Source: Phycisphaerae bacterium
GTDB lineage: Bacteria > Planctomycetota > Phycisphaerae > Phycisphaerales > Phycisphaeraceae
Reading direction: 5' to 3'
NCBI GenBank assembly: GCA_002688155.1
Contig: NZCH01000123.1
Location: 1-15,806, forward strand
DNA: 15,806 bases
In this document: in pieces, positions 6,026 to 13,385 of the stretch
Numbering within the stretch: the stretch's first letter is position 1
Layout of the letters: the number at the start of each line of letters is the position of its first letter
The notes under the pieces: generated by a model
Database searches by the model: none
What the model was told of the DNA's origin: nothing
The model's input: only the letters and a program-made list of their open reading frames with translations
Program-made: the position numbers and the translations under genes

Positions 6026-7006
6026 TCACAATCCCACTGCGTCGCGTGCCCGCCGCGTCACCTGACTGACCTTGGCTCGTGCTGCGTCGGCGCCGTCACG
6101 CAGAACCTTTTCGATGTAACTCGGGTCGGTCATCAGTTCCGTGCGCCGGCGACGTGCCTCACCAAAGAGGTCCATGATCAGTTCGAACAGCGCTTGCTTG
6201 GCATTGCTGTACCCCATGCCGCCGGCGCGGTACTGGTTGGCCAGATCGGTCGTGCGTGTGTCGTCCGGGCCGGCGAGAGCGCGGAAGATCTGAAAAATCG
6301 TGCACCGCTGCGGGTCCTTGGGCGCTTCAACCGGCGTCGTGTCGGTCACGATCTTCATGATCCGTTTGCGCAGCGGCTTCTCGTCCATGAACGGGTCGAT
6401 CGCGTTGTCGTAACTCTTGGACATCTTCCGCCCGTCAATACCCGGCAGCACGCCCGCCTCTTCTCGAATCATCGCGTCGGGAAGGCGAAACACGTCGTCA
6501 CTCTCTTGGCAGTAGCAGTGGTTGAATTTCTGCGCCAGATCGCGTGTAATTTCAATGTGCTGGCGCTGGTCTTCGCCAACGGGCACGAGATCAGGGTCGA
6601 CCGACAGGATGTCCGACGCCTGCAGAATCGGATACGTGTACAGCCCGACCGACGCGGGCAGACCCTGCGCGACCTTGTCCTTGTAACTTGTCGCTTTGTC
6701 CATCAGGTTCTTGGGGCACACGCACGAGAGAATCCAAGCCAGTTCGGTCACCTCCGGAACGTCCTGCTGCAAATACAGATTGGTTTGGGACGGCTCAAGC
6801 CCGAACGCCAGGTAATCGATTACCACCTGACGGGTATTGCCGCGCAGTGCGTCCGCATCACGTCCTGACGTGAGCGCATGATATGACGCCACAAAAATGT
6901 ACATCTCGTGGTCGTGCTGCATCTGCACGAACTGCCGGATCGCGCCGGCATAATTACCAAGGTGCAGTTGACCGGAAGGCTGAATGCCCGACAGAACGCA
7001 TTTCAT
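6026..7006 (-). CDS. trpS: Tryptophanyl-tRNA synthetase
   Basis: A class Ic aminoacyl-tRNA synthetase that charges tRNA-Trp in the cytosol, 326 residues, normal for bacterial TrpRS. The HIGH-type signature is H15-L-G-N18 within GIQPSGQLHLGNYAGA. The KMSKS loop is at 194-198 (GRKMSKSYDNAI). Between them are the tryptophan-pocket segment GLYTYPILQASDIL (121-134) and VPVGEDQRQHIEITRDLA (141-158). The ATG at 7006 has AAAGG seven nt upstream. A leader of about 150 nt is possible from a weak promoter near 7164-7191. No T-box features are seen. The uracil-DNA glycosylase gene follows. Confidence 0.97.
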   Translation of the reverse strand: MKCVLSGIQPSGQLHLGNYAGAIRQFVQMQHDHEMYIFVASYHALTSGRDADALRGNTRQVVIDYLAFGLEPSQTNLYLQQDVPEVTELAWILSCVCPKNLMDKATSYKDKVAQGLPASVGLYTYPILQASDILSVDPDLVPVGEDQRQHIEITRDLAQKFNHCYCQESDDVFRLPDAMIREEAGVLPGIDGRKMSKSYDNAIDPFMDEKPLRKRIMKIVTDTTPVEAPKDPQRCTIFQIFRALAGPDDTRTTDLANQYRAGGMGYSNAKQALFELIMDLFGEARRRRTELMTDPSYIEKVLRDGADAARAKVSQVTRRARDAVGL

Positions 7007-7317
7007 CGCGAACCTTTCACAACCTGAATAAAGGCACTTGGCCTGCCCTGATATCGGAGTGGACGCGGCGACGGCTCAATGAATTGGCACAGGCACCAGC
7101 GCATCAACGCCAGCGGCGGTTAGTCAGCACGATGGCATTGATGTGAGCATGCAACGTGTGGTTAGATTAGCGCGATCGAGACGACTGTCAACACGCGTGT
7201 GGACATACGGAGCCTGCGTATCGCATAACATCATTGCATTCAAGTGGTTACCTATTATTCTACGCATAGCGGATCGCTTGCCGTGCACACCCGAAAATCT
7301 GTGCGTTACTTGCACCA
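7007..7317. other. Gene-free stretch between trpS and the decayed plus-strand gene
   Basis: About 310 nt separating divergent transcription units. It holds the trpS ribosome-binding site, a weak minus-strand promoter and no open frame with coding character. A plus-strand in-frame stop (TAG, 7267-7269) closes the frame of the decayed gene upstream. Confidence 0.5.
7164..7191 (-). promoter_or_regulatory. Weak trpS promoter candidate
   Basis: On the minus strand a perfect TTGACA (7191-7186) is followed after 16 nt by TAATCT (7169-7164), which matches only 3 of 6 -10 bases. If it is used, the trpS leader is about 150 nt. Confidence 0.3.
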
Positions 7318-7359
7318 GCGATCCGGTGGACGAGGTCAGCGGTCGCGCTGCTCACCGCG

Positions 7360-7917
7360 ATGACTGCCATCGTGGCTGTGGCCAGTGCAGCCAACGCCGT
7401 TTCGATCGACGACGGCATTTGAGGCGACGTCAATTCAGAAGTAGAAATGACCGGCAACGGTGTGCCCGAGTATCGATGCAACGTGACGAACTTGAGTGAG
7501 AGAACGGAGCGATTCATTCAACCGCCGTGCGAGGACGAGGTTTACTTTGATTTGCTGATCCCCAAACTTTGCCTGCCGTTCTTCGATGAAATGGAAGGCA
7601 TTGACGTTGAGGTGTCCGGCAACGACATTGAGGTACTTCCCTAAGTGCCCCCCAATGGAATGGAATCGATTTTCGTGGCCTCCGGCCGGCCCTTTGAATT
7701 CATTACGACCGAGTTGACCGCGTACGTGTACGATCGGGCTGACGACGAGAAGTGCCGCACGTACGACGTCGATGCGCATGTGTTTGTGGAACCGCCCTTC
7801 GTGCGTCGCTTTTTTGCTGACCCACCCGAGGCAGGCATCATGCCCGGGCAGACGCTCGAAGGATTCGGTTTGATCAGCACGTGGCTGAATACTGAAAAAC
7901 AATTACAGCCGCATTGA
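7360..7917 (+). pseudogene. Decayed secreted beta-type protein with two in-frame stops
   Basis: One reading frame runs from a signal-peptide-like segment to 7917 and is broken twice, by TGA at 7420-7422 and TAA at 7642-7644. Piece 1 contains AVALLTAMTAIVAVASAANA, a hydrophobic core ending in a good A-N-A cleavage site. The residues before the ATG at 7360 (RWTRSAVALLTA) are in frame but have no start codon, so the true start is lost or frameshifted. Piece 2 (7447-7644) holds YRCNVTNLSERTE and DLLIPKL. Piece 3 (7645-7917) holds ITTELTAYVYDR and GIMPGQTLEGFGLIST. The last motif, P-G-Q-x-L-x-G-F, resembles exported proteins of the PEP-CTERM type. All three pieces are in the same frame with coding-like composition, so a single ancestral gene of about 190 residues is inferred. 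Two short genes are an alternative. Confidence 0.55.
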
Positions 7918-7993
7918 CCTTCGGCAGGCGGCGCCGCTTTGTCGTTTCCCGCCTAACACATCGTACCCAAGGGGAACGGTTCGCACGCAAACA

Positions 7994-8659
7994 CTAACCC
8001 GCATCCGCATCCGCCTCGCGCACCGCGGCACAAAACGCGCGGATCAGTTCGTGATCCTTCACCCCGCGGGATGATTCAACACCGCTGGAGACATCCACCG
8101 CCCACGGGCGTACTGTGCGGATCGCTTCGCCGACGTTGTCAGGCGTCAGCCCGCCGGCAAGAAACAGCGGCAGGTCCATCGGCATCCGCAGCGACGTCAG
8201 CGCCGACCAGTCAAGGGCGTGACCCGTTCCACCGGCAAGATCGCCCTTCGCAGGCGCGTCAACCATGATGGCACTTAGCGTGACCGTATCGTCGTCCCAA
8301 TACTCCAGCCGCCGCTCGATATCCGACGCGTCGAATGACACCGCCTTGATGATATTCATGCCCGCCAACGATGCGACGAACTCTAGGTTCTCTTTGCCAT
8401 GAAGTTGTACATCGTTGAATCCAACTCGCTCCGAATAATTAGAAACCTGCCCATTGTCCTGGTCCTGAAAAATGCCGATCGGCGTGACCTGCGGGGGCAG
8501 CGCCTTCACAATTTCGCGCGCCTGCCTGCCCGTCACGCACCGCGGTGACTTTTCGACGAACATCAGCCCGATCGCATCGGCGCCGGCCTCGGCCGCAACA
8601 TGCGATGTCTCGACGTCACCCACACCGCAAATTTTGATCTGGGTACGCGACGGCTTCAC
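7994..8659 (-). CDS. trpF: Phosphoribosylanthranilate isomerase
   Basis: TrpF catalyses the Amadori rearrangement of N-(5'-phosphoribosyl)anthranilate to CdRP in tryptophan synthesis. The 221-residue TIM barrel shows the general base C11 in IKICGV (8-13), the general acid D134 in MVDAPAKGD, and the phosphate-binding loops LAGGLTPDNV (167-176) and VDVSSGVESS (188-197). The start is GTG at 8659, overlapping the TGA of the helicase gene by 4 nt (GTGA), with GGAAAGGG about 9 nt upstream, so translational coupling is likely. No other tryptophan biosynthesis gene is adjacent; trpS lies about 1 kb further on but in a separate unit. Pairing of trpF with a helicase gene is unusual functionally and probably reflects only operon packing. 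Confidence 0.96.
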   Translation of the reverse strand: MKPSRTQIKICGVGDVETSHVAAEAGADAIGLMFVEKSPRCVTGRQAREIVKALPPQVTPIGIFQDQDNGQVSNYSERVGFNDVQLHGKENLEFVASLAGMNIIKAVSFDASDIERRLEYWDDDTVTLSAIMVDAPAKGDLAGGTGHALDWSALTSLRMPMDLPLFLAGGLTPDNVGEAIRTVRPWAVDVSSGVESSRGVKDHELIRAFCAAVREADADAG

Positions 8660-10968
8660 GGCGAAACCCTTTCCAGCCGCGCGTATTGCAGCACGAGCGT
8701 TTTAACGCCCGCAGTGTTGAACTCGACGCGCGCACGTGTCTGAGAGCCGACGTTGTTTACGGCGATCACACGGCCGAGGCCGAAACTTGGGTGCCTCACC
8801 ATCGTCCCTGGCGGGATTTCGTCGACTTGACGCAACGCGTCGGCGCGCCGAGCTGCACGTGGGGTCATCAGATCATTGTCCTCTTCATCGAACTCGCCAT
8901 ACGGGTCAAACGCATCGGACAAGTCGCGCGTGTCGACGTGCTCGGTCGGCAACTCACGCAGAAACCGACTGGGAATCGCAGGCAACGTCTGCCCAAATAC
9001 GGTGCGTTCACGGGTAAACGTGAGCATCAGGTTCCGCATCGCGCGTGTCATACCAACGAAGAACAGGCGGCGCTCTTCTTCGATGGCATCGTCGTCGTCC
9101 TGCGAGCGTGCGTGCGGTAGCAACCCATCTTCAACGCCCGCCATCACGATGGCGGGAAACTCCAGGCCCTTGGCCGCATGCAGCGTCATCAGCGTCACCG
9201 CGCCCTGATTGTCATCGATCGCGTCCACGTCGCTCACGAGGCTGACCTGCTCAAGGTAACCCATCAACTTCTCGGTAAACGTCGGCATCTCCTGCGTCTC
9301 ACGCTCCAGTTCATCCTCGAACTGCTGGGCGGAGCTGACCAGTTCTCCCAGGTTCATGATGCGCTCTTCACCCGGGTCGGCGGTGTCTTTACGGTAGTAT
9401 TGCTCCAGTCCCGACTCACGCAGCATTTGCTGCACAAAGAAACGCAGCGTCGGTTCGTGCTCGCCGGCGTCAGCGCACACGGACGACGGCGCCAGCCCCG
9501 CCTGCACACGCCAGGCATTCACCATCTTGTGAAACCGTTCGATGCTGTTGACAGCGCGTGTGTTGAGCGCCGGCACCTGCGCCGGCTGCGCAACCACAGC
9601 CGCCATTGTTACGTCGTGCGCCAACGCGTACGCCTGCATCGCCTTGACCGATCGGTCACTGATTCCGCGCGCCGGTGTGTTGATGATTCGCGCCAGACTC
9701 ACCTCGTCATTCGGGTTCGCAATAATGCGCAGAAACGCGATCGAGTCCTTGATTTCCTGGCGTTCGTAAAACGCCGTCCCACGCGCGATCTGATACGGCA
9801 CGCGCGCTTCGCGCAGCGCGTCTTCAATCACCCGGCTCAAACTGTTCACGCGGTAAAACACCGCCATCGCGCCCCACGCCAAGTCCTCCTGCTGGTTCAG
9901 TTCGGTTAACCGGTCGACGAGCCATTGCGCTTCGTGACGCTCGTTATAACACTTGACCAGTGCGACGTGATCGCCCTGGTCGTTCTGCGTCCAAAGGTCC
10001 TTGTCCCTGCGCTTGCGGTTGTGTTTGATCAGCGTGTCCGCGACGGCGAGGATGCGCTTGGTCGAGCGGTAGTTCTGTTCGAGCCGGATGGTCCGCGCCG
10101 CCGGGTAATGCGACTCAAACTCGAGGATATTGCGAATGTTTGCGCCACGCCAGGCGTAAATCGATTGATCGGGATCGCCCGTGACGCAGATATTCTGGCT
10201 CGAATCAGGCCCGCCGGTGAGCGCATGCGCGATCATGAACTGTGCGTGGTTCGTGTCCTGGTATTCGTCGATCAACACGTACTGGTAGCGATCGCGCAGC
10301 GCTGCCGCAACCTCCGTGTGATCGCGCAGCAGCTCGACCATTTTGATCAGCAGATCGTCAAAATCCAGCGCGTTGTTCTTTTTGAGAACGCTCTGATACT
10401 TTGCGTATACGCGGGCAACACTCTTCGAATAGAAATCAAATGCGGTTTTGGTGAATTCGTCCGCATCAATGAGTTCGTTCTTGGCGTTGCTGATCGTGGC
10501 GAGCACGGTCGCAGGCGGGAAGTTGCCGGCGCTCAGGTCCAGCGATTTGAGCGCCGACTTTACGGCCGCCTTTTGATCGGAGGTGTCGTAAATCGAGTAA
10601 CCAGGTGTCAGCCCAAGTGGCTCAGCGTGTGCGCGGATGATCCGCGCGCACAAGCTGTGATAGGTGCACACGGTCAGCGCGCGCGCCTGGCGCTCGGACA
10701 TGAGCTGAGTCACGCGATCGCGCATTTCGCCGGCCGCTTTGTTCGTAAACGTAATCGCCGCGACCTGCCACGGTGCGATGCCCACACGCAGTATCAGGTG
10801 CGCGATTCGCCGGGTAATCACGCGCGTTTTACCCGAACCGGCGCCCGCCAGCACCAGCAGCGGCCCTTCCACGTGCGTGACCGCGTCCCGCTGTGGCGTC
10901 GTCAAGTCATCCAGAAGCGGGTCCGTTTCCGCCGTCGACCTACGAGTGGTGGTTATCGCATCGGTCAT
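8656..10968 (-). CDS. UvrD/PcrA/Rep-type superfamily 1A DNA helicase
   Basis: An ATP-driven 3'-to-5' DNA helicase of repair and replication restart, 770 residues. All SF1A motifs are present: Q motif TTPQRDAV (24-31), Walker A AGAGSGKT (41-48), Ia ITFTNKAAGEM (72-82), II DEYQD (234-238), III GDPDQSIYAWRGA (264-276), IV QNYRST (298-303), V TLHAAKGLEF (595-604) and VI RLFFVGMTRA (634-643). The C-terminus (about 720-770, PGTMVRHPSFGLGRV) is the PcrA-type Tudor-like domain that contacts RNA polymerase. That domain favours PcrA/UvrD over Rep. The ATG at 10968 is chosen over an in-frame TTG at 10977. The gene follows the LON-domain gene by 82 nt and overlaps trpF by 4 nt. Confidence 0.96.
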   Translation of the reverse strand: MTDAITTTRRSTAETDPLLDDLTTPQRDAVTHVEGPLLVLAGAGSGKTRVITRRIAHLILRVGIAPWQVAAITFTNKAAGEMRDRVTQLMSERQARALTVCTYHSLCARIIRAHAEPLGLTPGYSIYDTSDQKAAVKSALKSLDLSAGNFPPATVLATISNAKNELIDADEFTKTAFDFYSKSVARVYAKYQSVLKKNNALDFDDLLIKMVELLRDHTEVAAALRDRYQYVLIDEYQDTNHAQFMIAHALTGGPDSSQNICVTGDPDQSIYAWRGANIRNILEFESHYPAARTIRLEQNYRSTKRILAVADTLIKHNRKRRDKDLWTQNDQGDHVALVKCYNERHEAQWLVDRLTELNQQEDLAWGAMAVFYRVNSLSRVIEDALREARVPYQIARGTAFYERQEIKDSIAFLRIIANPNDEVSLARIINTPARGISDRSVKAMQAYALAHDVTMAAVVAQPAQVPALNTRAVNSIERFHKMVNAWRVQAGLAPSSVCADAGEHEPTLRFFVQQMLRESGLEQYYRKDTADPGEERIMNLGELVSSAQQFEDELERETQEMPTFTEKLMGYLEQVSLVSDVDAIDDNQGAVTLMTLHAAKGLEFPAIVMAGVEDGLLPHARSQDDDDAIEEERRLFFVGMTRAMRNLMLTFTRERTVFGQTLPAIPSRFLRELPTEHVDTRDLSDAFDPYGEFDEEDNDLMTPRAARRADALRQVDEIPPGTMVRHPSFGLGRVIAVNNVGSQTRARVEFNTAGVKTLVLQYARLERVSP

Positions 10969-11050
10969 CGCAGGCAAGTGTAACGCACTTGTTGAGAGTT
11001 GTTGGGCACCATGTCGGGTGTATCTGCGGTGCGCCCGCTACGCACAGCGC

Positions 11051-11740
11051 TCAATTCAAGCTCACACCGTCGTCGTCGACCGTCTGACCGCAACGCTGCG
11101 CGATGGACATGGACGTGCGCGTGTCGGAAAGCATGCGCACGAGCTGGCGTGTGCGTACCCGGACACTGTCTTCGGCGAGCATGCGATAGCGCTGGTCGGT
11201 CGTTTCACAGACTGCCATGAGCGCGAGGTCGATCAGCGCGGCCGTGGAGATCTCGATGCTCAGACAGTTTCGGATCACGTTGATCGCCGAGACTTCCTTC
11301 AGAAGCGGGTCGTTGAGCATCTGCTCGATCTGCTCGCGCTGCTCTGAAAGGTCGATCTCCAGGATCGGTATCGGCTCCGTGGGGTCCAGCTCAACGATGC
11401 GGTACGGTTCGTGGTCGATCTCTTCGACGATCCTCGCACGGCAAACGCCCTGGAGCCATATATTGTAACGCCCGTCATCCAGCTCCTCGTGCTTAACGAC
11501 ATAGCCCACGCACACGTGATCGCGCACGGTCGGGTTGCCCATGTACTGCGTCTTCCAGTCATCGCCGTCGAACGTCGCCATCGCGATCAAGCCGTGCGAA
11601 TCCAGCACGTCTTTGGTCATTTGCCTGTAGCGAGGCTCAAAAACGTGCAGCGGAACCGTCGCGTGCGGCAGCAACATGCAATTGGGCAGCGGAAAGATCG
11701 GCACTGGCTGGTCGAAGTTGATCTGATGGGCTTCAATCAT
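11051..11740 (-). CDS. Stand-alone LON substrate-binding-domain protein
   Basis: A 229-residue protein made of the Lon protease N-terminal domain without the AAA+ ATPase or protease parts. The signature PIFPLPNCMLLPHATVPLHVFEPRYRQM spans residues 14-41. A beta-rich half follows, then a helical half (about 125-200). No Walker A or Ser-Lys dyad is present, so it cannot be an active protease. Such proteins are widespread; they are often annotated as peptidase S16 or LON-domain proteins and their biochemical role is not settled. It starts 14 nt after cysE stops and precedes the helicase gene by 82 nt, which suggests cotranscription. Confidence 0.9.
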   Translation of the reverse strand: MIEAHQINFDQPVPIFPLPNCMLLPHATVPLHVFEPRYRQMTKDVLDSHGLIAMATFDGDDWKTQYMGNPTVRDHVCVGYVVKHEELDDGRYNIWLQGVCRARIVEEIDHEPYRIVELDPTEPIPILEIDLSEQREQIEQMLNDPLLKEVSAINVIRNCLSIEISTAALIDLALMAVCETTDQRYRMLAEDSVRVRTRQLVRMLSDTRTSMSIAQRCGQTVDDDGVSLN

Positions 11741-11754
11741 GATCCGTCATGCTG

Positions 11755-12732
11755 CTACACAGAAAAATCGAGTTGCTCTTGCTGCGTCGTCGTTTTTGCT
11801 CTCTGCTTGCGCTCTTTGATATCCAGTTGTCCCCTCTTCATGGAGACGGTGTGATTCGGCGGCACTGACGTGGTCAGGAAGACGGACCCACCGATGGTGC
11901 ACCCCTGACCGATCACGGTGTTGCCTCCAAGAATGATTGCGCCACCGTAGATGGTGACATCGTCCTCGATCGTCGGGTGCCGTTTTCTCCCGCGCCATGC
12001 CTGGCCCCCTTTGGTCGATAGTGCGCCAAGCGTCACGCCCTGATAGATCTTGACGTGCTTGCCGATCTGTGTCGTTTCCCCGATGACGACACCCGTACCG
12101 TGATCAATAAAGAAAAACTCGCCGATCTGCGCCCCGGGGTGGATGTCGATGCCCGTGTTGCCGTGTGCATACTCGGACATGATGCGCGGCAGCAGCGGCA
12201 CGTTCATGCGGTACAACTCGTGTGCGATGCGGTATGTGAATATCGCGTCGATACCCGGGTAGCAAAAGATGTTCTCATCGGTCGCGGTGGAGGCGGGGTC
12301 GCCGTCGAACGCAGCCTGCACGTCCGTTGCCAGCACGTGACGAATCTCGCAAATGCGATCGAGCAGCTCGCGCGTGATGCGCACCGCCCGCACGTCACAG
12401 TCGTTGTCGCCATCATCAGCCGCATCGCATGCGCCCAAGCGATTTTTATCATAGCGCAGCGCCTGGCGGATCTGGTCGTACAGGAGCCCGTGCAGGGTAT
12501 TAATCAGGTCCCCGACATGGAACCGCGCCGTCGCGGTCGTCAGTTTCTGATCATCAAAGAACCCAGGGAAAATAAGCCGGCGAAACAGCTCAATGATTTC
12601 GATCGCACCGTTCCGCGTCGGCAGAAAAATCGCGTCCAGGTGATGCATGCGATCATCGGCCTGGTAACCGGCGACGATCCTGTCAACCAACTCGGGCAAC
12701 CATGTGGCGTTGTCGGCATCGTGTTCCGCCAT
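11755..12732 (-). CDS. cysE: Serine O-acetyltransferase
   Basis: CysE acetylates L-serine with acetyl-CoA to O-acetylserine, the first step of cysteine synthesis. The 325-residue protein has a helical N-terminal part (1-185) and a left-handed beta-helix made of hexapeptide repeats: GIDIHPGAQIGEFFFIDHGTGVVIGE (194-219) and HVKIYQGVTLGA (226-237), continuing to about 290. The catalytic Asp-His pair is D210-H211, and H198 is also conserved. The N-terminal part is longer than in the E. coli enzyme, as in the larger SAT subfamily seen in several phyla. The final 25 residues are basic and Gln-rich. It heads the cysE, LON, helicase, trpF cluster. A 10-bp inverted repeat lies 22 nt upstream of the ATG. 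Confidence 0.93.
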   Translation of the reverse strand: MAEHDADNATWLPELVDRIVAGYQADDRMHHLDAIFLPTRNGAIEIIELFRRLIFPGFFDDQKLTTATARFHVGDLINTLHGLLYDQIRQALRYDKNRLGACDAADDGDNDCDVRAVRITRELLDRICEIRHVLATDVQAAFDGDPASTATDENIFCYPGIDAIFTYRIAHELYRMNVPLLPRIMSEYAHGNTGIDIHPGAQIGEFFFIDHGTGVVIGETTQIGKHVKIYQGVTLGALSTKGGQAWRGRKRHPTIEDDVTIYGGAIILGGNTVIGQGCTIGGSVFLTTSVPPNHTVSMKRGQLDIKERKQRAKTTTQQEQLDFSV

Positions 12733-12754
12733 ACCGATATCGTAGGCGGCAGGC

Positions 12755-12787
12755 GACGCATGGCAAGTGATGGCTAAGCCATGCGTC
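12755..12787 (-). promoter_or_regulatory. 10-bp inverted repeat in the cysE leader
   Basis: GACGCATGGC (12787-12778 on the minus strand) pairs with GCCATGCGTC (12764-12755) across a 13-nt loop. The overlapping sequence ATGGCT-T-AGCCAT inside is itself a near-palindrome, giving an alternative shape. The element ends 22 nt before the cysE ATG and could be an operator or a leader RNA hairpin that controls ribosome access. No T-run follows. Confidence 0.45.
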
Positions 12788-12867
12788 GGTCCGCTTCAAG
12801 TCCGCGACCGCACGAGCAACGAGCTGTGGCGAGGTGGTTGTCGTGACCGGAGCCATCCGGTCCGCCG

Positions 12868-12908
12868 GATACCCGCGCGGCAGTCCGCGGACGGATAACC
12901 GCAGGCTT
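12868..12908 (+). repeat. 41-nt dispersed hairpin repeat, copy B
   Basis: This block matches 3447-3487 at 33 of 41 positions. The differences include T to C at 12878 with A to G at 12901, which keep a base pair of the first stem (T-A to C-G). It contains the 10-nt palindrome GTCCGCGGAC (12883-12892). A separate perfect hairpin, ATCCGG-tccg-CCGGAT (12855-12870), abuts it. It lies between the ncRNA terminator and cysE. Confidence 0.65.
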
Positions 12909-12931
12909 GGCGATCAACATCGAAGGAACCC

Positions 12932-12960
12932 AAAAAAAACGGCCCGTCCATGACGAGCCG
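12932..12960 (-). terminator. Intrinsic terminator of the ncRNA
   Basis: On the minus strand CGGCTCGTC pairs with GGACGGGCCG as a 9-bp stem (one T-G wobble) with a 3-nt loop, followed by eight consecutive T (12939-12932). It is the strongest intrinsic terminator in the window. Confidence 0.88.
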
Positions 12961-13182
12961 CTATGGAGATCTTCCGGTTTGTTCGGGCGAAGCCGGTGCA
13001 TTTGCTCGAACCCCAGACATAAGTGGGTGCATGTGCCAAGTCGCTCCGGCCTTCCACTCAATGGTGGCTTGGCCATCCCGCCCAGTGCAGCTCCCGTTGG
13101 GGTCGTGTATCGGTTCGAGCAAATGGATAAACACCAGCCAACGAACCCGACGAACCAAAAGGCCTGTTCAATTGTCTTTGCC
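12932..13182 (-). ncRNA. Structured noncoding RNA of about 250 nt, 6S-like rod or new family
   Basis: A free-standing transcript is bounded by a TATAAT promoter (13194-13189) and a strong intrinsic terminator (12960-12932). The body folds into a long rod. Stem 1 is GGTTCGTCGGG with CCCGAACAAACC (one mismatch, one bulge). Stem 2 is GCTGGTG with CACCGGC. A 6-nt bulge (TTTATC) follows, then a perfect 14-bp stem, CATTTGCTCGAACC (13125-13112) with GGTTCGAGCAAATG (13012-12999). Inside are a large one-sided bulge (about 19 nt, around CCCCAACGGG), a 6-bp stem GCCAAG/CTTGGC and a hairpin CCAC/GTGG. No SRP core (GGAA tetraloop context), RNase P P4 or tmRNA motif is visible. An irregular rod with a central bulge recalls 6S RNA, which mimics an open promoter on RNA polymerase, but the match is architectural only. 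It is placed 200 nt before cysE, separated by its own terminator. Confidence 0.72.
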
Positions 13183-13188
13183 CAACGC

Positions 13189-13217
13189 ATTATACATCGG
13201 ACCAGTAACGATGCCAG
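13189..13217 (-). promoter_or_regulatory. Sigma-70-type promoter of the ncRNA
   Basis: A perfect -10 TATAAT (13194-13189) lies 17 nt downstream of CTGGCA (13217-13212), which matches 4 of 6 -35 bases. The expected start is a G at about 13182. The A/T-rich sequence directly upstream could act as an UP element. Confidence 0.72.
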
Positions 13218-13320
13218 CAAAACAAAGGTCAGCTTGTAATTTTTTGAAAAATGTCGTCACTTGCGCATTTTTCTTGACATCGCAATATTTTTCGTTCACG
13301 AAACTTTTCTCTTGACCTGC
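13218..13320 (-). other. A-tract-rich segment upstream of the ncRNA promoter
   Basis: This is the most A/T-rich stretch in the window. It carries several A- or T-runs, including ATTTTT-CA-AAAAAT (13251-13238 on the minus strand), AAGAAAAATG and CGAAAAATATTG. Runs of this kind bend DNA and can serve as UP elements at strong stable-RNA promoters. Short frames crossing it show no protein-like sequence. Confidence 0.45.
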
Positions 13321-13385
13321 CAAGACTTCTTGATCCACGCCCGGCGGCGGGTGGCCGCGTGTTTCGTTTTCGCTTGCGGTACGCA

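Noticed and set aside
5936..6868. 310-residue plus-strand open frame
   Set aside because: It is antisense to trpS and its Arg/His/Val-rich composition is that of a shadow frame.
7420..7422. TGA read as selenocysteine in the decayed secreted-protein gene
   Set aside because: The codon follows directly after a signal-peptide region, there is no SECIS-like hairpin context that I can see, and a second stop (TAA) later in the same frame cannot be recoded this way.
7926..7954. Terminator between the decayed gene and trpF
   Set aside because: The 6-bp arms AGGCGG/CCGCCT enclose a 17-nt loop and no T-run follows on either strand.
9925..10983. 352-residue plus-strand open frame
   Set aside because: It is antisense to the helicase gene, whose full set of SF1A motifs leaves no doubt. 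The frame is a GC-rich shadow.
12932..13182. Identification of the RNA as SRP RNA, RNase P RNA, tmRNA or a cobalamin-type riboswitch
   Set aside because: The conserved cores of these families (SRP GGAA-loop context, P4 helix sequence, tmRNA Ala-acceptor end, B12 box) are not visible, and the RNA has its own terminator well before cysE.
12774..13220. 148-residue minus-strand open frame covering the intergenic region before cysE
   Set aside because: It runs through the TATAAT box side, the 14-bp stem arms and the poly-T terminator (read as Phe codons). It lacks protein-like composition; the structured RNA explains the sequence better.
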